Assembly: GCF_023715615.1 (NCBI RefSeq)
Contig: NZ_JAMBOM010000005.1
Span: 62,001-126,000 of the forward strand
Reading direction: 5' to 3'
Source of the DNA: Sporosarcina aquimarina
GTDB taxonomy: Bacteria > Bacillota > Bacilli > Bacillales_A > Planococcaceae
DNA length: 64,000 bases
The notes below the pieces were generated by a model. That model was not told the origin of the DNA. It ran no database searches and saw only the letters and a list, made by a program, of their open reading frames with translations. This document shows positions 51,978-61,893 of this stretch, one piece after another. Each line of letters begins with the position of its first letter. Position 1 is the first letter of the stretch. The position numbers and the translations under genes were made by a program.

Positions 51978-52862
51978 ATGAATGAAAAACAATTGGACAA
52001 GGTGAAAAATGGGAAAGGGTTTATCGCTGCGCTCGACCAAAGTGGTGGCAGTACCCCTAAGGCACTTGCAGCATACGGAGTGAACGAAAATGCGTATTCT
52101 AACGAAGACGAGATGTTCAATCTAGTACACGATATGAGAACGCGAATCATCACTTCTCCTGCGTTTGATGCGGAGCACATTCTTGGTGCGATCCTTTTCG
52201 AACAAACGATGGATCGTGAAATTGACGGTATGTACACTGCTGATTACTTAGCGGAAAAGAAAGGGATTGCTCCATTCCTTAAAATCGACAAGGGCCTTGC
52301 CGACGAAGCAAACGGCGTCCAACTCATGAAACCCATCACAGACTTGGAAGAAACCTTGAACCGTGCAAACGAACGTCATATTTTTGGGACAAAAATGCGC
52401 TCTGTCATTAAAGAAGCAAATGAAGAGGGCATTAAAGCGGTTGTCGATCAGCAATTTGAAGTTGGGAAACAAATTATCGCTGCGGGTCTTGTTCCAATTA
52501 TTGAACCTGAAGTGGATATTAACAGCACACACAAACCAGCTTGTGAAGCATTATTGAAAACGGAACTTCTGAATCACTTGGATCAGTTGACTGATTATGA
52601 AAATATCATGTTAAAGGTGACGATTCCTACTGTGGCAAACTTGTACAGGGAGCTAATTCAACACCCTAGAGTCGTACGAGTTGTCGCGCTGTCGGGAGGG
52701 TACTCGACAACTGTAGCAAATGAAAAACTGAAGGAAAACGAAGGTTTGATCGCCAGTTTCTCAAGAGCTCTTAGCCAAGACTTGAATGCCAACCAAACGG
52801 ATAATGAGTTCAACAGCGCTCTTGAAAAAGCGGTGAAATCGATTTACGAAGCGTCCATTTAA
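51978..52862 (+). CDS. Fructose-bisphosphate aldolase, class I
   Basis: Schiff-base aldolase cleaving fructose-1,6-bisphosphate to DHAP and glyceraldehyde-3-phosphate. About 294 residues, the staphylococcal/Bacilli type (Fda). [21 protein letters not shown] at the N-terminus, [16 protein letters not shown] near 180, [13 protein letters not shown] near 213 (Schiff-base lysine in LKVT) and [17 protein letters not shown] eight bases before ATG 51978; the in-frame GTG at 51969 overlaps it. Monocistronic with a long hairpin after it. Confidence 0.94.
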   Translation: MNEKQLDKVKNGKGFIAALDQSGGSTPKALAAYGVNENAYSNEDEMFNLVHDMRTRIITSPAFDAEHILGAILFEQTMDREIDGMYTADYLAEKKGIAPFLKIDKGLADEANGVQLMKPITDLEETLNRANERHIFGTKMRSVIKEANEEGIKAVVDQQFEVGKQIIAAGLVPIIEPEVDINSTHKPACEALLKTELLNHLDQLTDYENIMLKVTIPTVANLYRELIQHPRVVRVVALSGGYSTTVANEKLKENEGLIASFSRALSQDLNANQTDNEFNSALEKAVKSIYEASI

Positions 52863-52865
52863 GTG

Positions 52866-52914
52866 AAAAGCCTGTGCCTAAACCAATTTAGTTGGTTTGA
52901 GACACAGGCTTTTT
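52866..52914 (+). terminator. Terminator after the class I aldolase
   Basis: AAAAGCCTGTG...CACAGGCTTTT with an inner CTAAACCAA/TTGGTTTGAG pairing and a T run. Confidence 0.9.
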
Positions 52915-53012
52915 ATTTTTTTACCAGACCCCAAACAGATTTAAATGAATGCATAAAGGAATATCATATTTGACCGTCATTTTTATTTATCAGTTAAAGG
53001 AATATAAGAAAA

Positions 53013-53993
53013 TCACTGAACTTCTTTCGCGCAAACGTCCAACGTTCTTCTAATTTCCGCACGGACATCATCTTCCTCATACTTTAAAATCGGCATCGTC
53101 GCATTCGGATCAATGAAGGCATCCCGATTCTGCATTTCGATTTGTTTCCTCATGTGAATCGCATGTTCTTTCCCTTTTGCTGCGACAGTTTCATCCATTT
53201 TCTCAGCAGATGGCTTCAATTGACCTATGGGAACTGTTTCAACGATTGTGGCAGTTTGTCCAAGACTTTCCGCAATCATCCTATAGAACTCTTCATACTT
53301 CATATTAATGCCAGAGATAGCGTACGTCGCTCGGTGTTCACCATGTTCTAATGCACCGACAGCCGCTTCCGCCACTTGTTTCGTTGTCACCATTGCTGTC
53401 CCACCAGCTGGGACTTTTACTACATCGACACCTTGAACCCGAGGGAAAAAACTTTTCCATAGCGGTGTACGATGAGGCATTGTTCCGAATATGTATGGGA
53501 GACGAAGCGACATGACTTCCATGGATCCTTCCCCTTCCATGAATGCAACTTCCTCTTGTAATAATCTTGTTTTAACATAAGGTTGTTCTTGCAAATTCAA
53601 ATCGGTCCACATTTCAGCAGTTTCAGTGTGATACGAACCGAATATAACAAACTTCTTTAAACCTGCTATACGCGCCAATCTTGCAAATCTTTGTGTAGGC
53701 AATACGTTCTTTTCATAATAAAATTTCATAGCTGGCGCTTCCGGAAGAGTTCGCTCATCCAATCCAGCTGCATAGACAAATGCGTCCTTATCTTTCAGCA
53801 TCGCCAACACTTGCTCATCTGTCATCTCATTCATGTCACCAACCACCCGTTCTTTTACTGAATCGGGTAACACATCCTCCATCACTTCTGCGTTGCGTGC
53901 AATTGTAGAAACTTCATATCCTTTGGCGAGTAATTCGTGAATCGTCTCGAGTCCAAGCAAACCAGTTCCACCTAAAACAAATACTTTTTCCAT
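53013..53993 (-). CDS. NAD-dependent epimerase/dehydratase-like extended SDR
   Basis: 326 residues. N-terminal MEKVFVLGGTGLLGLETIHELL (GGTGLLG cofactor loop), KKFVIFGSYHTETAEM near 117, LRLPYIFGTMPHRTPLW near 167. The usual Y-x-x-x-K is replaced (VKTRLLQEE region), so catalysis may differ from epimerases. AAAGGAG nine bases before ATG 53993. Substrate unknown, monocistronic. Confidence 0.82.
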   Translation of the reverse strand: MEKVFVLGGTGLLGLETIHELLAKGYEVSTIARNAEVMEDVLPDSVKERVVGDMNEMTDEQVLAMLKDKDAFVYAAGLDERTLPEAPAMKFYYEKNVLPTQRFARLARIAGLKKFVIFGSYHTETAEMWTDLNLQEQPYVKTRLLQEEVAFMEGEGSMEVMSLRLPYIFGTMPHRTPLWKSFFPRVQGVDVVKVPAGGTAMVTTKQVAEAAVGALEHGEHRATYAISGINMKYEEFYRMIAESLGQTATIVETVPIGQLKPSAEKMDETVAAKGKEHAIHMRKQIEMQNRDAFIDPNATMPILKYEEDDVRAEIRRTLDVCAKEVQ

Positions 53994-54137
53994 CCTCCAC
54001 AACTCCTTTATATAAAGTATTCAAGTAGTCTACCCTTCTATCAGTTGAGGTAATCCATTTACGGAATAGCGTGGAAGAGTAATAGCGATACGAAATATAT
54101 TTTTTGTTGCACATTAAACAACTTTTGCAAATAAAAA

Positions 54138-54164
54138 GACACGATTCCATTCTAGGATCGTGTC
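54138..54164 (-). terminator. Terminator after the chemoreceptor gene
   Basis: GACACGAT / ATCGTGTC with TTTTTAT on the minus strand. Confidence 0.8.
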
Positions 54165-54177
54165 ATCGTTTTATCGG

Positions 54178-55116
54178 TTACTCCACAGTCAATTGACGAA
54201 TACCATTTTCAAGACGTTTGTCGACTTCCTTGGCATCTTCGATATGCTCAATAATGAGTCCGTGTGCTTGTGAGAAAAGAGTTTTAGCGCCCAATAATTC
54301 GCTCTTCACTTCTGCTGATAATTGTTTTTGTTCTTCAATCATCTTCTGAATGGAACCAATATCCCCTTGACTCTTTTCAATCGTATTTAAAATACGTTCG
54401 ATCTTATCAGCTGTAGCAAGACTAACTTGGACACCTTTGTCCACAAGTTCAGCACTCGTTCTTGTGGAATCCAACGCCTCTTTAATCTCATCACGCAATG
54501 ACGAAGTCAGGGTTTGTATACTCGCTGTACTCTTGGCAGTACTTTCTGCTAAGTTACGGACTTCCTGTGCAACAACTGCGAATCCTTTTCCAGACTCACC
54601 CGCTCTTGCTGCTTCAATTGAAGCGTTTAACGCTAGTAAATTCGTTTGTGTTGCAATGCCATCAATGACGCCGACAATCGATTGAATTTCATCCGATCGT
54701 GCACTTAAGTTGGTCATATTTTGCTCGGAAGCCTGTATTTGCACCCCAAGATTTTTAATTACTTCAGCTGTTGCGTTCACTTCTTGTGTGCCTTCAGTGG
54801 CTTCAGTGACCATCACATGTGATTGGCCTTCTAAAGAGCGACCCTTTTCATATAGTTCTTCTGACATTTGAGTAGTTTGTTCACTTAGCTGGGCAATGTT
54901 CTCAAATCGCTCTTCAATTTTACCAACCGCTTCACCTAAGACACCATGTTGCCCATTCACTTTCTCATGTTGCATCACAGCTGCCGCTAACTCGTCTCGT
55001 AACTCAATCAAACGAATCTGATCTTGCTCCTCTTTTATCGCATGGCTTTGTTTTAAAGCAGTTAGTTCCTCCTGGAAATTATCTTCTTCTACTACTCTAC
55101 TTTTACTTCTGAACAT
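54178..55116 (-). CDS. Soluble methyl-accepting chemotaxis-type receptor (YfmS-like)
   Basis: 312 residues, no membrane segment or PAS-type domain visible. Long coiled-coil ending in an MCP signalling tip: [44 protein letters not shown] (around residues 150-193; core [10 protein letters not shown]). It should feed CheA/CheW from the cytosol, as the short soluble receptor YfmS does in B. subtilis. Many Glu/Gln pairs could be methylated. Ligand unknown. Confidence 0.9.
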   Translation of the reverse strand: MFRSKSRVVEEDNFQEELTALKQSHAIKEEQDQIRLIELRDELAAAVMQHEKVNGQHGVLGEAVGKIEERFENIAQLSEQTTQMSEELYEKGRSLEGQSHVMVTEATEGTQEVNATAEVIKNLGVQIQASEQNMTNLSARSDEIQSIVGVIDGIATQTNLLALNASIEAARAGESGKGFAVVAQEVRNLAESTAKSTASIQTLTSSLRDEIKEALDSTRTSAELVDKGVQVSLATADKIERILNTIEKSQGDIGSIQKMIEEQKQLSAEVKSELLGAKTLFSQAHGLIIEHIEDAKEVDKRLENGIRQLTVE

Positions 55117-55322
55117 TTAAACTCCCCCAAGTTATCTTTATGTTCATAATTATAGCATAGAACGACCTATATTCCTGGAGTATTTTAGGGTCATAAGTCA
55201 TGTTTCCGACGTTTTCGTGAACACTGATTGAGGAAAATATTCTCACACATTCATAGGTTGAATTTAATAGTTTCTCCACCTTAGAAAACAACATACTCCC
55301 ACATCAGTTGTTATAACTCAAG

Positions 55323-55532
55323 TTAAAAAGTGATATCAGTGACTGAGCTTATTTCAGAAACCGGTATGGTTGTTACTTCCATTTGTTTTAACTTCTCTTC
55401 CTTATGCTTATCTGATCCAACAATAACAGATTTAAGATTGACTCGTGCTATCGGCAACTCTGTTTCTTGCAATTGTTTAATCACGTTAAGTAGTTCATTC
55501 AAATCTTTTTTTCTTTCTGTATGAAAGGTCAA
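55323..55532 (-). CDS. Hypothetical 69-residue protein, possibly truncated
   Basis: Charged, helical start (FHTERKKDLNELLNVIKQLQETEL) and a beta-like end (VTTIPVSEISSVTDITF). AAGGCGATGG lies before a TTG start. No family recognised. It may be the C-terminal rest of a larger gene or a YolD-like small protein; confidence is low. Confidence 0.4.
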   Translation of the reverse strand: MTFHTERKKDLNELLNVIKQLQETELPIARVNLKSVIVGSDKHKEEKLKQMEVTTIPVSEISSVTDITF

Positions 55533-55931
55533 ACCATCGCCTTGCTCGATCGTTCAAAAAGCGACATTAAAACTAGGTGCGAGAAATCTCTATCCTAAGA
55601 ATTTGATCTTTAATATAAGATTTGTACTATCAAGATTATTTGATACCCTCCTATTTTAGTTTCGCTACTACGGCGTTGAACATCATATAAGATAACTAAC
55701 TATTCTCCAACAATCTACACTGCCCCTTTAAAACTTCCGTGAAATAACCACAAAATCCGTCCAGATATATCTTTTTGTAAAAACGTGGTGAATATCAAAA
55801 AGTATGTTAACTAATCATGTCATTCTATTCTTTCACCCCAATCATTACTTTGATACTATAGATAAATAATAGTTTTTGAAATAGTATTTAATTTAAAAAA
55901 ATTCCAGATTCCAGAAGGAGCTAAATTTTAC
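55533..55931. other. Gap without a recognised gene
   Basis: AT-rich, no open frame with a ribosome binding site. Close to the right end, a likely promoter region (AT-rich, then CAGAAGGAG) leads into the PucR-like regulator. Confidence 0.5.
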
Positions 55932-56828
55932 ATGTCTTTAAATCTTTCTGCACTCTTTCCGTCCTTTCAGATTTATTCCGAAAGGCCAAATCACATTTCA
56001 ACTGATTCATTTATTTTTCAAGAGAGAACTTCATCCACCTGGATATCAATTAGCAAAGAAGAGGTTTCATCTCGTGATTACGCATTATTATCAACTGTCT
56101 TTAAAGAGTTTGAAAAGTCACGTGACGTATCCGAAAATCCTGTACAAATTGAATGGCTTCGCTACCTAAATGGACATGGACATGCACCAACAAAAAATGA
56201 ACTAGAAGTCCGTACAATTCATCTCACTTTTCCTAATAATCATTGGGAAGTAGATTCATTAAAAGAAGCAGTTAAAGCTTTTTTTGGAGAAGAAATGCTT
56301 CTACTGAGCTGTACAAATAATCTTGCTTTGCTCATAGAAAAGAAGTCAACATATCGTTACGAAATAGAAGATTTCACTTCATTCACTGCAGTTCTTGAAA
56401 GTGATTTCTTTATGAAGCCTAAAATATTTGTTGGCAAGTTCCATAGCTCAGATTCAGAATACCCTTTAAAATTCAAAGCTGAATCCATTTATTTTTCAAA
56501 AGGATTAATTGAGTTACCTAAAGAGCGAATCTATACAACGGAGCAAGTATTTCCTTTTTTACTAATTGATTCTCTTTCAAAAACCACAAAAAATACAATC
56601 TCCCATGAAATACTGGAGCCTATTGAAAAGGACACGGAATTGTTGAAGACGGTTCGCTATTACTTTGAAAGTGGATTCAATAGTTCAATCACTTCGGAAA
56701 AACTCCATATTCATCGGAATACACTTAATTACCGACTGACGAAGTTTCAGGATATTACAGGTATTTCTGTTCGCAATTTTGACGGAGCCTTAGTTGCTTA
56801 CTTTGCCAGCTTGCTATCAGTGAAATGA
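55932..56828 (+). CDS. PucR/CdaR-type helix-turn-helix regulator
   Basis: 298 residues. C-terminal PucR helix-turn-helix [42 protein letters not shown] (core HRNTLNYRL) at about 235-280. The first 200 residues are a variable sensing region without a recognised domain (no GAF or diacid motif seen). Members activate sugar-acid, purine or amino-sugar pathways. AGAAGGAG before the ATG. It lies 109 bases upstream of the ABC ATPase gene in the same direction and may control it. Confidence 0.85.
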   Translation: MSLNLSALFPSFQIYSERPNHISTDSFIFQERTSSTWISISKEEVSSRDYALLSTVFKEFEKSRDVSENPVQIEWLRYLNGHGHAPTKNELEVRTIHLTFPNNHWEVDSLKEAVKAFFGEEMLLLSCTNNLALLIEKKSTYRYEIEDFTSFTAVLESDFFMKPKIFVGKFHSSDSEYPLKFKAESIYFSKGLIELPKERIYTTEQVFPFLLIDSLSKTTKNTISHEILEPIEKDTELLKTVRYYFESGFNSSITSEKLHIHRNTLNYRLTKFQDITGISVRNFDGALVAYFASLLSVK

Positions 56829-56937
56829 TGTTCATTTTGCACAATCAGAATTAGCAGATTACTGTGCAAGCTGTACGTACACATTTCTTTCACTGAAGGG
56901 TATCCTATTATTAACTAATAACTTAGGGGTGAAGGGA

Positions 56938-58035
56938 ATGGGAGAGTTAGTTCTTGAGCGGATCTATAAAGTATATGATGACGACGCAATCGCAGTTTCT
57001 GACTTCAATTTGAAAGTTGAAGATAAAGAATTCATCGTTCTTGTTGGTCCGTCTGGTTGCGGAAAATCGACTACACTACGTATGATTGCAGGACTTGAAG
57101 AAATTACGGATGGTCAGATGCGCATCGATGGAAAAGTGATGAATGATGTGGCACCGAAAGATAGAGACATCGCCATGGTATTCCAAAACTATGCACTTTA
57201 CCCACACATGTCCGTATACGATAATATGGCCTTCGGTCTGAAATTGAGGAAGTTTTCAAAAGCTGAAATTGAGAAACGTGTTAAAAATGCAGCAAGTATT
57301 CTAGGATTGGAAGAGCATTTATTACGAAAGCCTAAAGCCTTATCCGGAGGTCAGCGACAGCGCGTGGCCCTAGGACGTGCCATCGTACGGGATGCTGGTT
57401 TGTTCCTAATGGATGAACCATTGTCAAACTTGGATGCCAAACTACGAGTCCAAATGCGTGCAGAAATTACTAAATTGCATCAGCGGTTAGAAACCACTAC
57501 GGTCTATGTAACACATGACCAAACAGAAGCGATGACGATGGCTACACGTTTAGTTGTTATGAAAGATGGATTCATCCAACAGATTGGCACACCTAAGGAA
57601 GTCTATGAAAATCCAGAAAACGTATTTGTCGGTGGGTTCATAGGCTCTCCAGCGATGAATTTCTTTGAAGGTCAAGTTGTTGACGGGAATTTTGTAGTGG
57701 GAGAAACGGTTATGAAGATACCAGAAAGAAAAATAGCATTACTAAGAGAGCATGACGAATTAAATAAACAGATTATTCTAGGGATTAGACCCGAGCACAT
57801 CTACGGACAAGCTGATATGCTGAAAGACTTGCCTGACTCCCACATTGACGTTCAAGTAGATGTCGCGGAATTAACAGGAGCAGAGCTCATGGTCTATTCA
57901 TCCATCGGTACACATCCGTTCGTTGCACGCTTGGGTGCGGATACAGATTTGCAACCAGGACAGAACGTGACGCTCGCTATCGATATGGATCGAGTGCATT
58001 TCTTTGATGCTGAGACTGAAAAGCGACTTAGGTAA
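56938..58035 (+). CDS. Carbohydrate ABC transporter ATPase, MsmX/UgpC type
   Basis: 365 residues: ABC domain with Walker [18 protein letters not shown] near 35, Q-loop [17 protein letters not shown], signature [14 protein letters not shown] near 133, Walker [14 protein letters not shown]-loop THDQ; then the C-terminal OB/TOBE regulatory part ([12 protein letters not shown]). MsmX-type ATPases often power several sugar importers encoded elsewhere. AGGGG before ATG 56938. It converges on the amino-sugar cluster; permease and binding-protein genes are not in the window. Confidence 0.9.
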   Translation: MGELVLERIYKVYDDDAIAVSDFNLKVEDKEFIVLVGPSGCGKSTTLRMIAGLEEITDGQMRIDGKVMNDVAPKDRDIAMVFQNYALYPHMSVYDNMAFGLKLRKFSKAEIEKRVKNAASILGLEEHLLRKPKALSGGQRQRVALGRAIVRDAGLFLMDEPLSNLDAKLRVQMRAEITKLHQRLETTTVYVTHDQTEAMTMATRLVVMKDGFIQQIGTPKEVYENPENVFVGGFIGSPAMNFFEGQVVDGNFVVGETVMKIPERKIALLREHDELNKQIILGIRPEHIYGQADMLKDLPDSHIDVQVDVAELTGAELMVYSSIGTHPFVARLGADTDLQPGQNVTLAIDMDRVHFFDAETEKRLR

Positions 58036-58060
58036 TTTAAGAGCTACTTATACTAACAAG

Positions 58061-58098
58061 AGAACCCTACATTCTATTCTGATAGAATGTAGGGTTCT
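58061..58098 (+). terminator. Bidirectional terminator
   Basis: AGAACCCTACATTCTAT / ATAGAATGTAGGGTTCT, perfect 17-base arms, four-base loop, between the ATPase and the ROK kinase gene. Confidence 0.93.
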
Positions 58099-58105
58099 TC
58101 CGCTT

Positions 58106-58990
58106 TTATTGAATACATCTGGCTAATGCACCACGCAGGCCAGCTTCACCTTTAAACTTACTCTCTTGGATACACTTCTCTTTTTCGTTAAAAAGCGGGT
58201 GTGTAAAATAACTTGCTACTTCTTTTCGAACAGCTGTAACGAGTAATGGATGCTTATTAAATATCCCGCCACCAAGCACGAGCGTAGTCGGATCTGCAAA
58301 TAATAGAATATGTTGGATTTCTTTTGCCAATGCCGATACGACTTCGCTCACGATAGATACAGCTCGATCATCCCCCTCGTAATAGTAGTCCATGATTTCC
58401 TTGAACGTAATATCAGGGTTATTAAAAGCGATTGATCCTTTATGCTCGGCACCTAGTCCAGAAACACTCTTCTCCAACGTTAAGCCATCCGCATTCGTCA
58501 AAGCAAAACCAATTTCTCCTGCCATACCAGTACCTCGCATGTACTGTCCACCATTGATCGTACAACACGAAATTCCTGTACTCAACGTTAGATAGACGAA
58601 TGTTCCAGTTCCTGAACCACGCTCGACATATTCTCCCCATGTAGCCATGTAGACATCATTATCAATCATAATCGTTGTATTTGGAAATACTTCAGTTAAC
58701 TTTTTCTTTAGCGGGAAATTCCGCCATGGCAAGTTATTCTGATAGATAGCGATTCCTAATTCCGATTCAACAATTCCTGGTAGACCCACAGCAAGGGCAC
58801 TGATTTCCTTAGAACTAATTTCGCTATCTATACAAAGTTTTTCGAATGATTCTACCAATGAGTAGAACAACTTCTCTCCATCTTCTTTTTCACTTGGGAT
58901 TTCATGACTCATAATTAAAATACCGTTTTCATCGAAGAGCGCAGTTGCGAGTTTTGTCCCACCAATATCAGCTGTCAGAAAATAGTTCAT
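58106..58990 (-). CDS. ROK-family sugar kinase
   Basis: 294 residues of the ROK/ASKHA fold. FLTADIGGTKLATALFDENG (phosphate 1) at the N-terminus, MIDNDVYMATWGEY near 125 (catalytic Asp), STGISCCTINGGQYMRGTGMAGEIGF near 140-162 (core GMAGEIGF). It lacks the CxCGxxGCxE zinc site found in many ROK proteins (the region reads ALTNADGLTLEKSVSG). No helix-turn-helix, so an enzyme rather than a repressor. Likely the intracellular (N-acetyl)hexosamine kinase of the cluster. Last of the minus-strand catabolic genes. Confidence 0.86.
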   Translation of the reverse strand: MNYFLTADIGGTKLATALFDENGILIMSHEIPSEKEDGEKLFYSLVESFEKLCIDSEISSKEISALAVGLPGIVESELGIAIYQNNLPWRNFPLKKKLTEVFPNTTIMIDNDVYMATWGEYVERGSGTGTFVYLTLSTGISCCTINGGQYMRGTGMAGEIGFALTNADGLTLEKSVSGLGAEHKGSIAFNNPDITFKEIMDYYYEGDDRAVSIVSEVVSALAKEIQHILLFADPTTLVLGGGIFNKHPLLVTAVRKEVASYFTHPLFNEKEKCIQESKFKGEAGLRGALARCIQ

Positions 58991-59009
58991 GTAGGAACGC
59001 TCCCATCTC

Positions 59010-60023
59010 TTATAGCTTTACTACTTGAGTTAGATTACGTGGTTTATCGGGATCAAAACCTAAACTGATGGCACGGTGATATGCTAAGAGTTGCAATACA
59101 GGTAGGTAAACTGCATGTCGATTACGATCACTGATTGTATCCGTCAATGTAATTTTTTCATTCGCTTCGAATTCATCTACTATTGGTCCCACAACAAGAA
59201 CATGGCCACCTAAACGTTGAATGTCCTTGACGAGGTCTTGGTCATACTCTGCTGTTTCTTTTTGAGTCAAAAGAATAACGACTGTTGATTTATCGACGAT
59301 TGAAATAGGTCCATGCCTGAATTCAAGACTGGAGTAACTTTCGCATTCTGTTTGTGTCATTTCTTTCAATTTCAACGTCGCTTCTTTCGCCAAGCCGTTA
59401 TAAGACCCTGAACCAAGGAAGATGAATCTTTGCTTGGAATGGTCATCAGCTAAAGATTTCACCTTATTTTCATCAAGGAAAGCTTCTTTAACGAATGCTG
59501 GAATTCGTTTTAGTTGTTCCAAATCTTCTACAGAATTAGCTTGTTTCGCTGAATACAATTGCAATGCAAATAGCATATTTGTAAATGATTGCGTCATGAC
59601 AACACTTTTCTCGGATATATGATCCAGAGCAATCACTTGATCAGCTGCTTCTGCCATCGGCGTACCTAAATTACACGTCACCGCAAGCGTCTTGATATTG
59701 CCATTACCTTTTAAATGCTCAAGTGCAAGGATAATTTCAGACGTTGTACCTGATCTTGAAATCCCAACGATCAAATAGTTTTTCCCAGATACGATTAGAG
59801 TAGACTCGTGTAAAAACAGTTCTGATGCTGGAACTGCCGCTGTAAATTGCCCCGTTACTGACTGATAGATTTTAGCTGCTGAAGAGGCTAAATAAAAGGA
59901 AGTTCCGCATCCTGTAAATAGTACTTGATCAAACGAATTCTGATCGAACCTCATTGCGTCCAATGAATCATATGTTTGTTGTAACTGATCCGCCTGACTC
60001 ATAATTTCGTTAAGCGTATGCAT
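59010..60023 (-). CDS. SIS-domain ketose/aldose isomerase or deaminase (AgaS/FrlB-like)
   Basis: 337 residues with two SIS domains: VLFTGCGTSFYLASSAAKIY near 34, LIVGISRSGTTSEIILALEHL near 80, IFLGSGSYNGLAKEATLKLKEMT near 200 (core GSGSYNGLAKE). It is the glutaminase-free GlmS-type. In the aga pathway AgaS converts galactosamine-6-phosphate to tagatose-6-phosphate plus ammonia; position among a deacetylase, tagatose-type kinase and aldolase supports this. A fructosamine-6-phosphate deglycase is the alternative. Confidence 0.85.
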   Translation of the reverse strand: MHTLNEIMSQADQLQQTYDSLDAMRFDQNSFDQVLFTGCGTSFYLASSAAKIYQSVTGQFTAAVPASELFLHESTLIVSGKNYLIVGISRSGTTSEIILALEHLKGNGNIKTLAVTCNLGTPMAEAADQVIALDHISEKSVVMTQSFTNMLFALQLYSAKQANSVEDLEQLKRIPAFVKEAFLDENKVKSLADDHSKQRFIFLGSGSYNGLAKEATLKLKEMTQTECESYSSLEFRHGPISIVDKSTVVILLTQKETAEYDQDLVKDIQRLGGHVLVVGPIVDEFEANEKITLTDTISDRNRHAVYLPVLQLLAYHRAISLGFDPDKPRNLTQVVKL

Positions 60024-60044
60024 ATTTCATTGCCCCTATTCCAT

Positions 60045-60974
60045 TTAGATTTTTTCCACTGTTATTTTACTCATCAACGATTCAACGATGTCTTTCTTCA
60101 CATAACCAATATCTTTATGCATGGCGTTACACGTTCCACTTGCGACTGCTCTTTTATAAGTAGTGAACACGTCTTCTCCCATCGCACAGCCGTATACTAG
60201 ACCACCAACAAATGCATCGCCACTCCCTACAGCATTAAGAGGCTGAATTTCTGGTGCATTGACTTTATAACTACCGGATCTATTAATAATCATTGCACCG
60301 CTTTTTCCTAATGTGAAACAGACATGCTCAATTCCACTTTCAACAAATCGTTTGCCAACCTCTAGCAGGTCCAATTCAGATAACTCGTTTTCTCCCAAGA
60401 TATTCATAATTTCCTCTTCATTTGGCTTAATTGCAAAAGGAACCGCTTTAATTCCTAATTCAAGCGCTGGTCCACTTGAATCGAGAACTGTTTTTGCTCC
60501 ATTGGCATTAATGATCTCAATCATTTGTGCATACGCATTTGCTGGAACACCTTTAGGAAGACTTCCAGATAGAACAAACCATTTCACTTTTTTGGATTTC
60601 AAGGTTAACCAGTCGAGTAACGATGACCATTCATCCGTGGATATAACAGGTCCACTTTCGAGCAATTCTGTACCTATACCATCTTCTCTATTTAAAACCG
60701 TTAAGCAAACACGACTTTCTTCTGTAATCTGAATCAGCTCATTTGGAATAGATCGGGAATTCAACAACTGACGAATCGTATCTCCGGTATTTCCTCCTGC
60801 AAATCCTCCCACGTCCACGCTAGCACCTGAACTTTGAACTACTTTTGCTACATTCATTCCTTTACCGCCTGCGTCCTTCACAATAGACCCGACACGATTT
60901 ACTCCACCTACACTCAATGATTCTATCTGATAGATTTGATCGATAGCCGCATTCAGAGTTATAGTCGTAATCAT
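60045..60974 (-). CDS. PfkB-family hexose-phosphate kinase (tagatose-6-P or fructose-1-P kinase)
   Basis: 309 residues of the LacC/FruK type: ITLNAAIDQIYQIESLSVGGVNR at the start, KDAGGKGMNVAKVV near 33 and the catalytic loop LNAVGSGDAFVGGLVYG near 250 (GSGD aspartate). Makes a bisphosphate for the adjacent aldolase. Its ATG overlaps the aldolase stop (four bases), so the two enzymes are coupled. Substrate tagatose-6-phosphate is inferred from the cluster. Confidence 0.88.
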   Translation of the reverse strand: MITTITLNAAIDQIYQIESLSVGGVNRVGSIVKDAGGKGMNVAKVVQSSGASVDVGGFAGGNTGDTIRQLLNSRSIPNELIQITEESRVCLTVLNREDGIGTELLESGPVISTDEWSSLLDWLTLKSKKVKWFVLSGSLPKGVPANAYAQMIEIINANGAKTVLDSSGPALELGIKAVPFAIKPNEEEIMNILGENELSELDLLEVGKRFVESGIEHVCFTLGKSGAMIINRSGSYKVNAPEIQPLNAVGSGDAFVGGLVYGCAMGEDVFTTYKRAVASGTCNAMHKDIGYVKKDIVESLMSKITVEKI

Positions 60975-61813
60975 CTTTGCAGCATCCTAACTTTTTGTTC
61001 TACAAGCTTTGCCAATGCCTCTCGGGCAGGTAAAAAATACTTTCTCGGATCATTTTCAGCAGGATATTCTACAAAATAGGAGCGTAACTTCTCTGCAAAT
61101 AAATCCTTAAGTTCAGTTGAGAAATTGACCTTGCTTACCCCTAGTCCGATTGCCTTTCTTACACTTTCTTCCGAGACGCCTGACGCACCGTGCATGACTA
61201 GCGGAACATTGGTCGCTTGACGTATTTGATCGAGTAAATCAAATTGCAGCTTAGGTTCTTCCCGATAAGCTCCATGCGCGGTTCCGAAAGCAGGAGCAAA
61301 TGAGTCAATTCCAGTCTCATGGACAAATCGTTCAGCCATCTCAGGATTTGTAAATAATGATTTCGTTTCATCGACCACCTGATCATCTTCTACTCCTCCT
61401 ATTGTCCCGAGCTCAGCTTCCACTGGTATACTAACTGACTTTGAAACTTCTACAACCCGTTTGACGAGTTCAATATTTTCTTCAAATGGAAGTCTTGAAC
61501 CATCAATCATAACGGATGTATAACCTGCACGAAGACATTCCATTACATGTTTGAGTGATTCACCATGATCCAGATGGAGTGCAACAGGAACAGAAGACCG
61601 CTCCGCTGCTGCATTTGCTAAGGCAATCAGGTAGGGCATCTCAAAATACTTGTATGTACTCGAAGTTGTCTGCAAAATTACTGGAGCACCTGCAGCCTCA
61701 GCTCCTGCAATAATCGCTTTCATAATTTCTAAATTATGCACTCCGAACGCACCAATTGCATATTGGTTCGCATATGCATCTTCTAAAATCTCTTTTGTTG
61801 TGACCAATGTCAT
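60971..61813 (-). CDS. Class II bisphosphate aldolase (GatY/KbaY-like)
   Basis: 280 residues, zinc-dependent. ALHLDHGESLKHV near 80 (catalytic Asp, metal His), TSVMIDGSRLPFEENI, EAELGTIGGVED near 135, FGTAHGAY near 180 (metal His) and VMHGASGVSEE near 210 (metal His). Cleaves tagatose- (or fructose-) 1,6-bisphosphate to DHAP and glyceraldehyde-3-phosphate. A distinct class I aldolase lies at 51978, so this one is likely pathway-specific. Followed by the overlapping PfkB gene. Confidence 0.9.
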   Translation of the reverse strand: MTLVTTKEILEDAYANQYAIGAFGVHNLEIMKAIIAGAEAAGAPVILQTTSSTYKYFEMPYLIALANAAAERSSVPVALHLDHGESLKHVMECLRAGYTSVMIDGSRLPFEENIELVKRVVEVSKSVSIPVEAELGTIGGVEDDQVVDETKSLFTNPEMAERFVHETGIDSFAPAFGTAHGAYREEPKLQFDLLDQIRQATNVPLVMHGASGVSEESVRKAIGLGVSKVNFSTELKDLFAEKLRSYFVEYPAENDPRKYFLPAREALAKLVEQKVRMLQR

Positions 61814-61839
61814 TGGATTACCTCTTTTCCGTTAGTGGG

Positions 61840-61851
61840 TTGTCGGTACAA
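61840..61851 (-). promoter_or_regulatory. Candidate GntR/HutC-type operator before the aldolase
   Basis: TTGT-CGGT-ACAA inverted repeat between the regulator terminator and the aldolase start. HutC-class sites are of the form GT-N-TA-N-AC. A second candidate, ATTGTCCAAT (ATTG/CAAT), lies upstream of the regulator gene in the nagA-gntR gap. Low certainty. Confidence 0.3.
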
Positions 61852-61867
61852 GTTCAAGTAAAAGTTG

Positions 61868-61893
61868 AGACACATAGTTGATTTTATGTGTCT
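61868..61893 (-). terminator. Hairpin between regulator and aldolase genes
   Basis: AGACACATA / TATGTGTCT perfect arms starting at the regulator stop codon. The tail is weakly T-rich, so it may only partly terminate. Confidence 0.55.

Noticed and set aside
60313..60732. 139-residue plus-strand open frame
   Set aside because: Antisense shadow of the PfkB kinase gene with no initiation signal.
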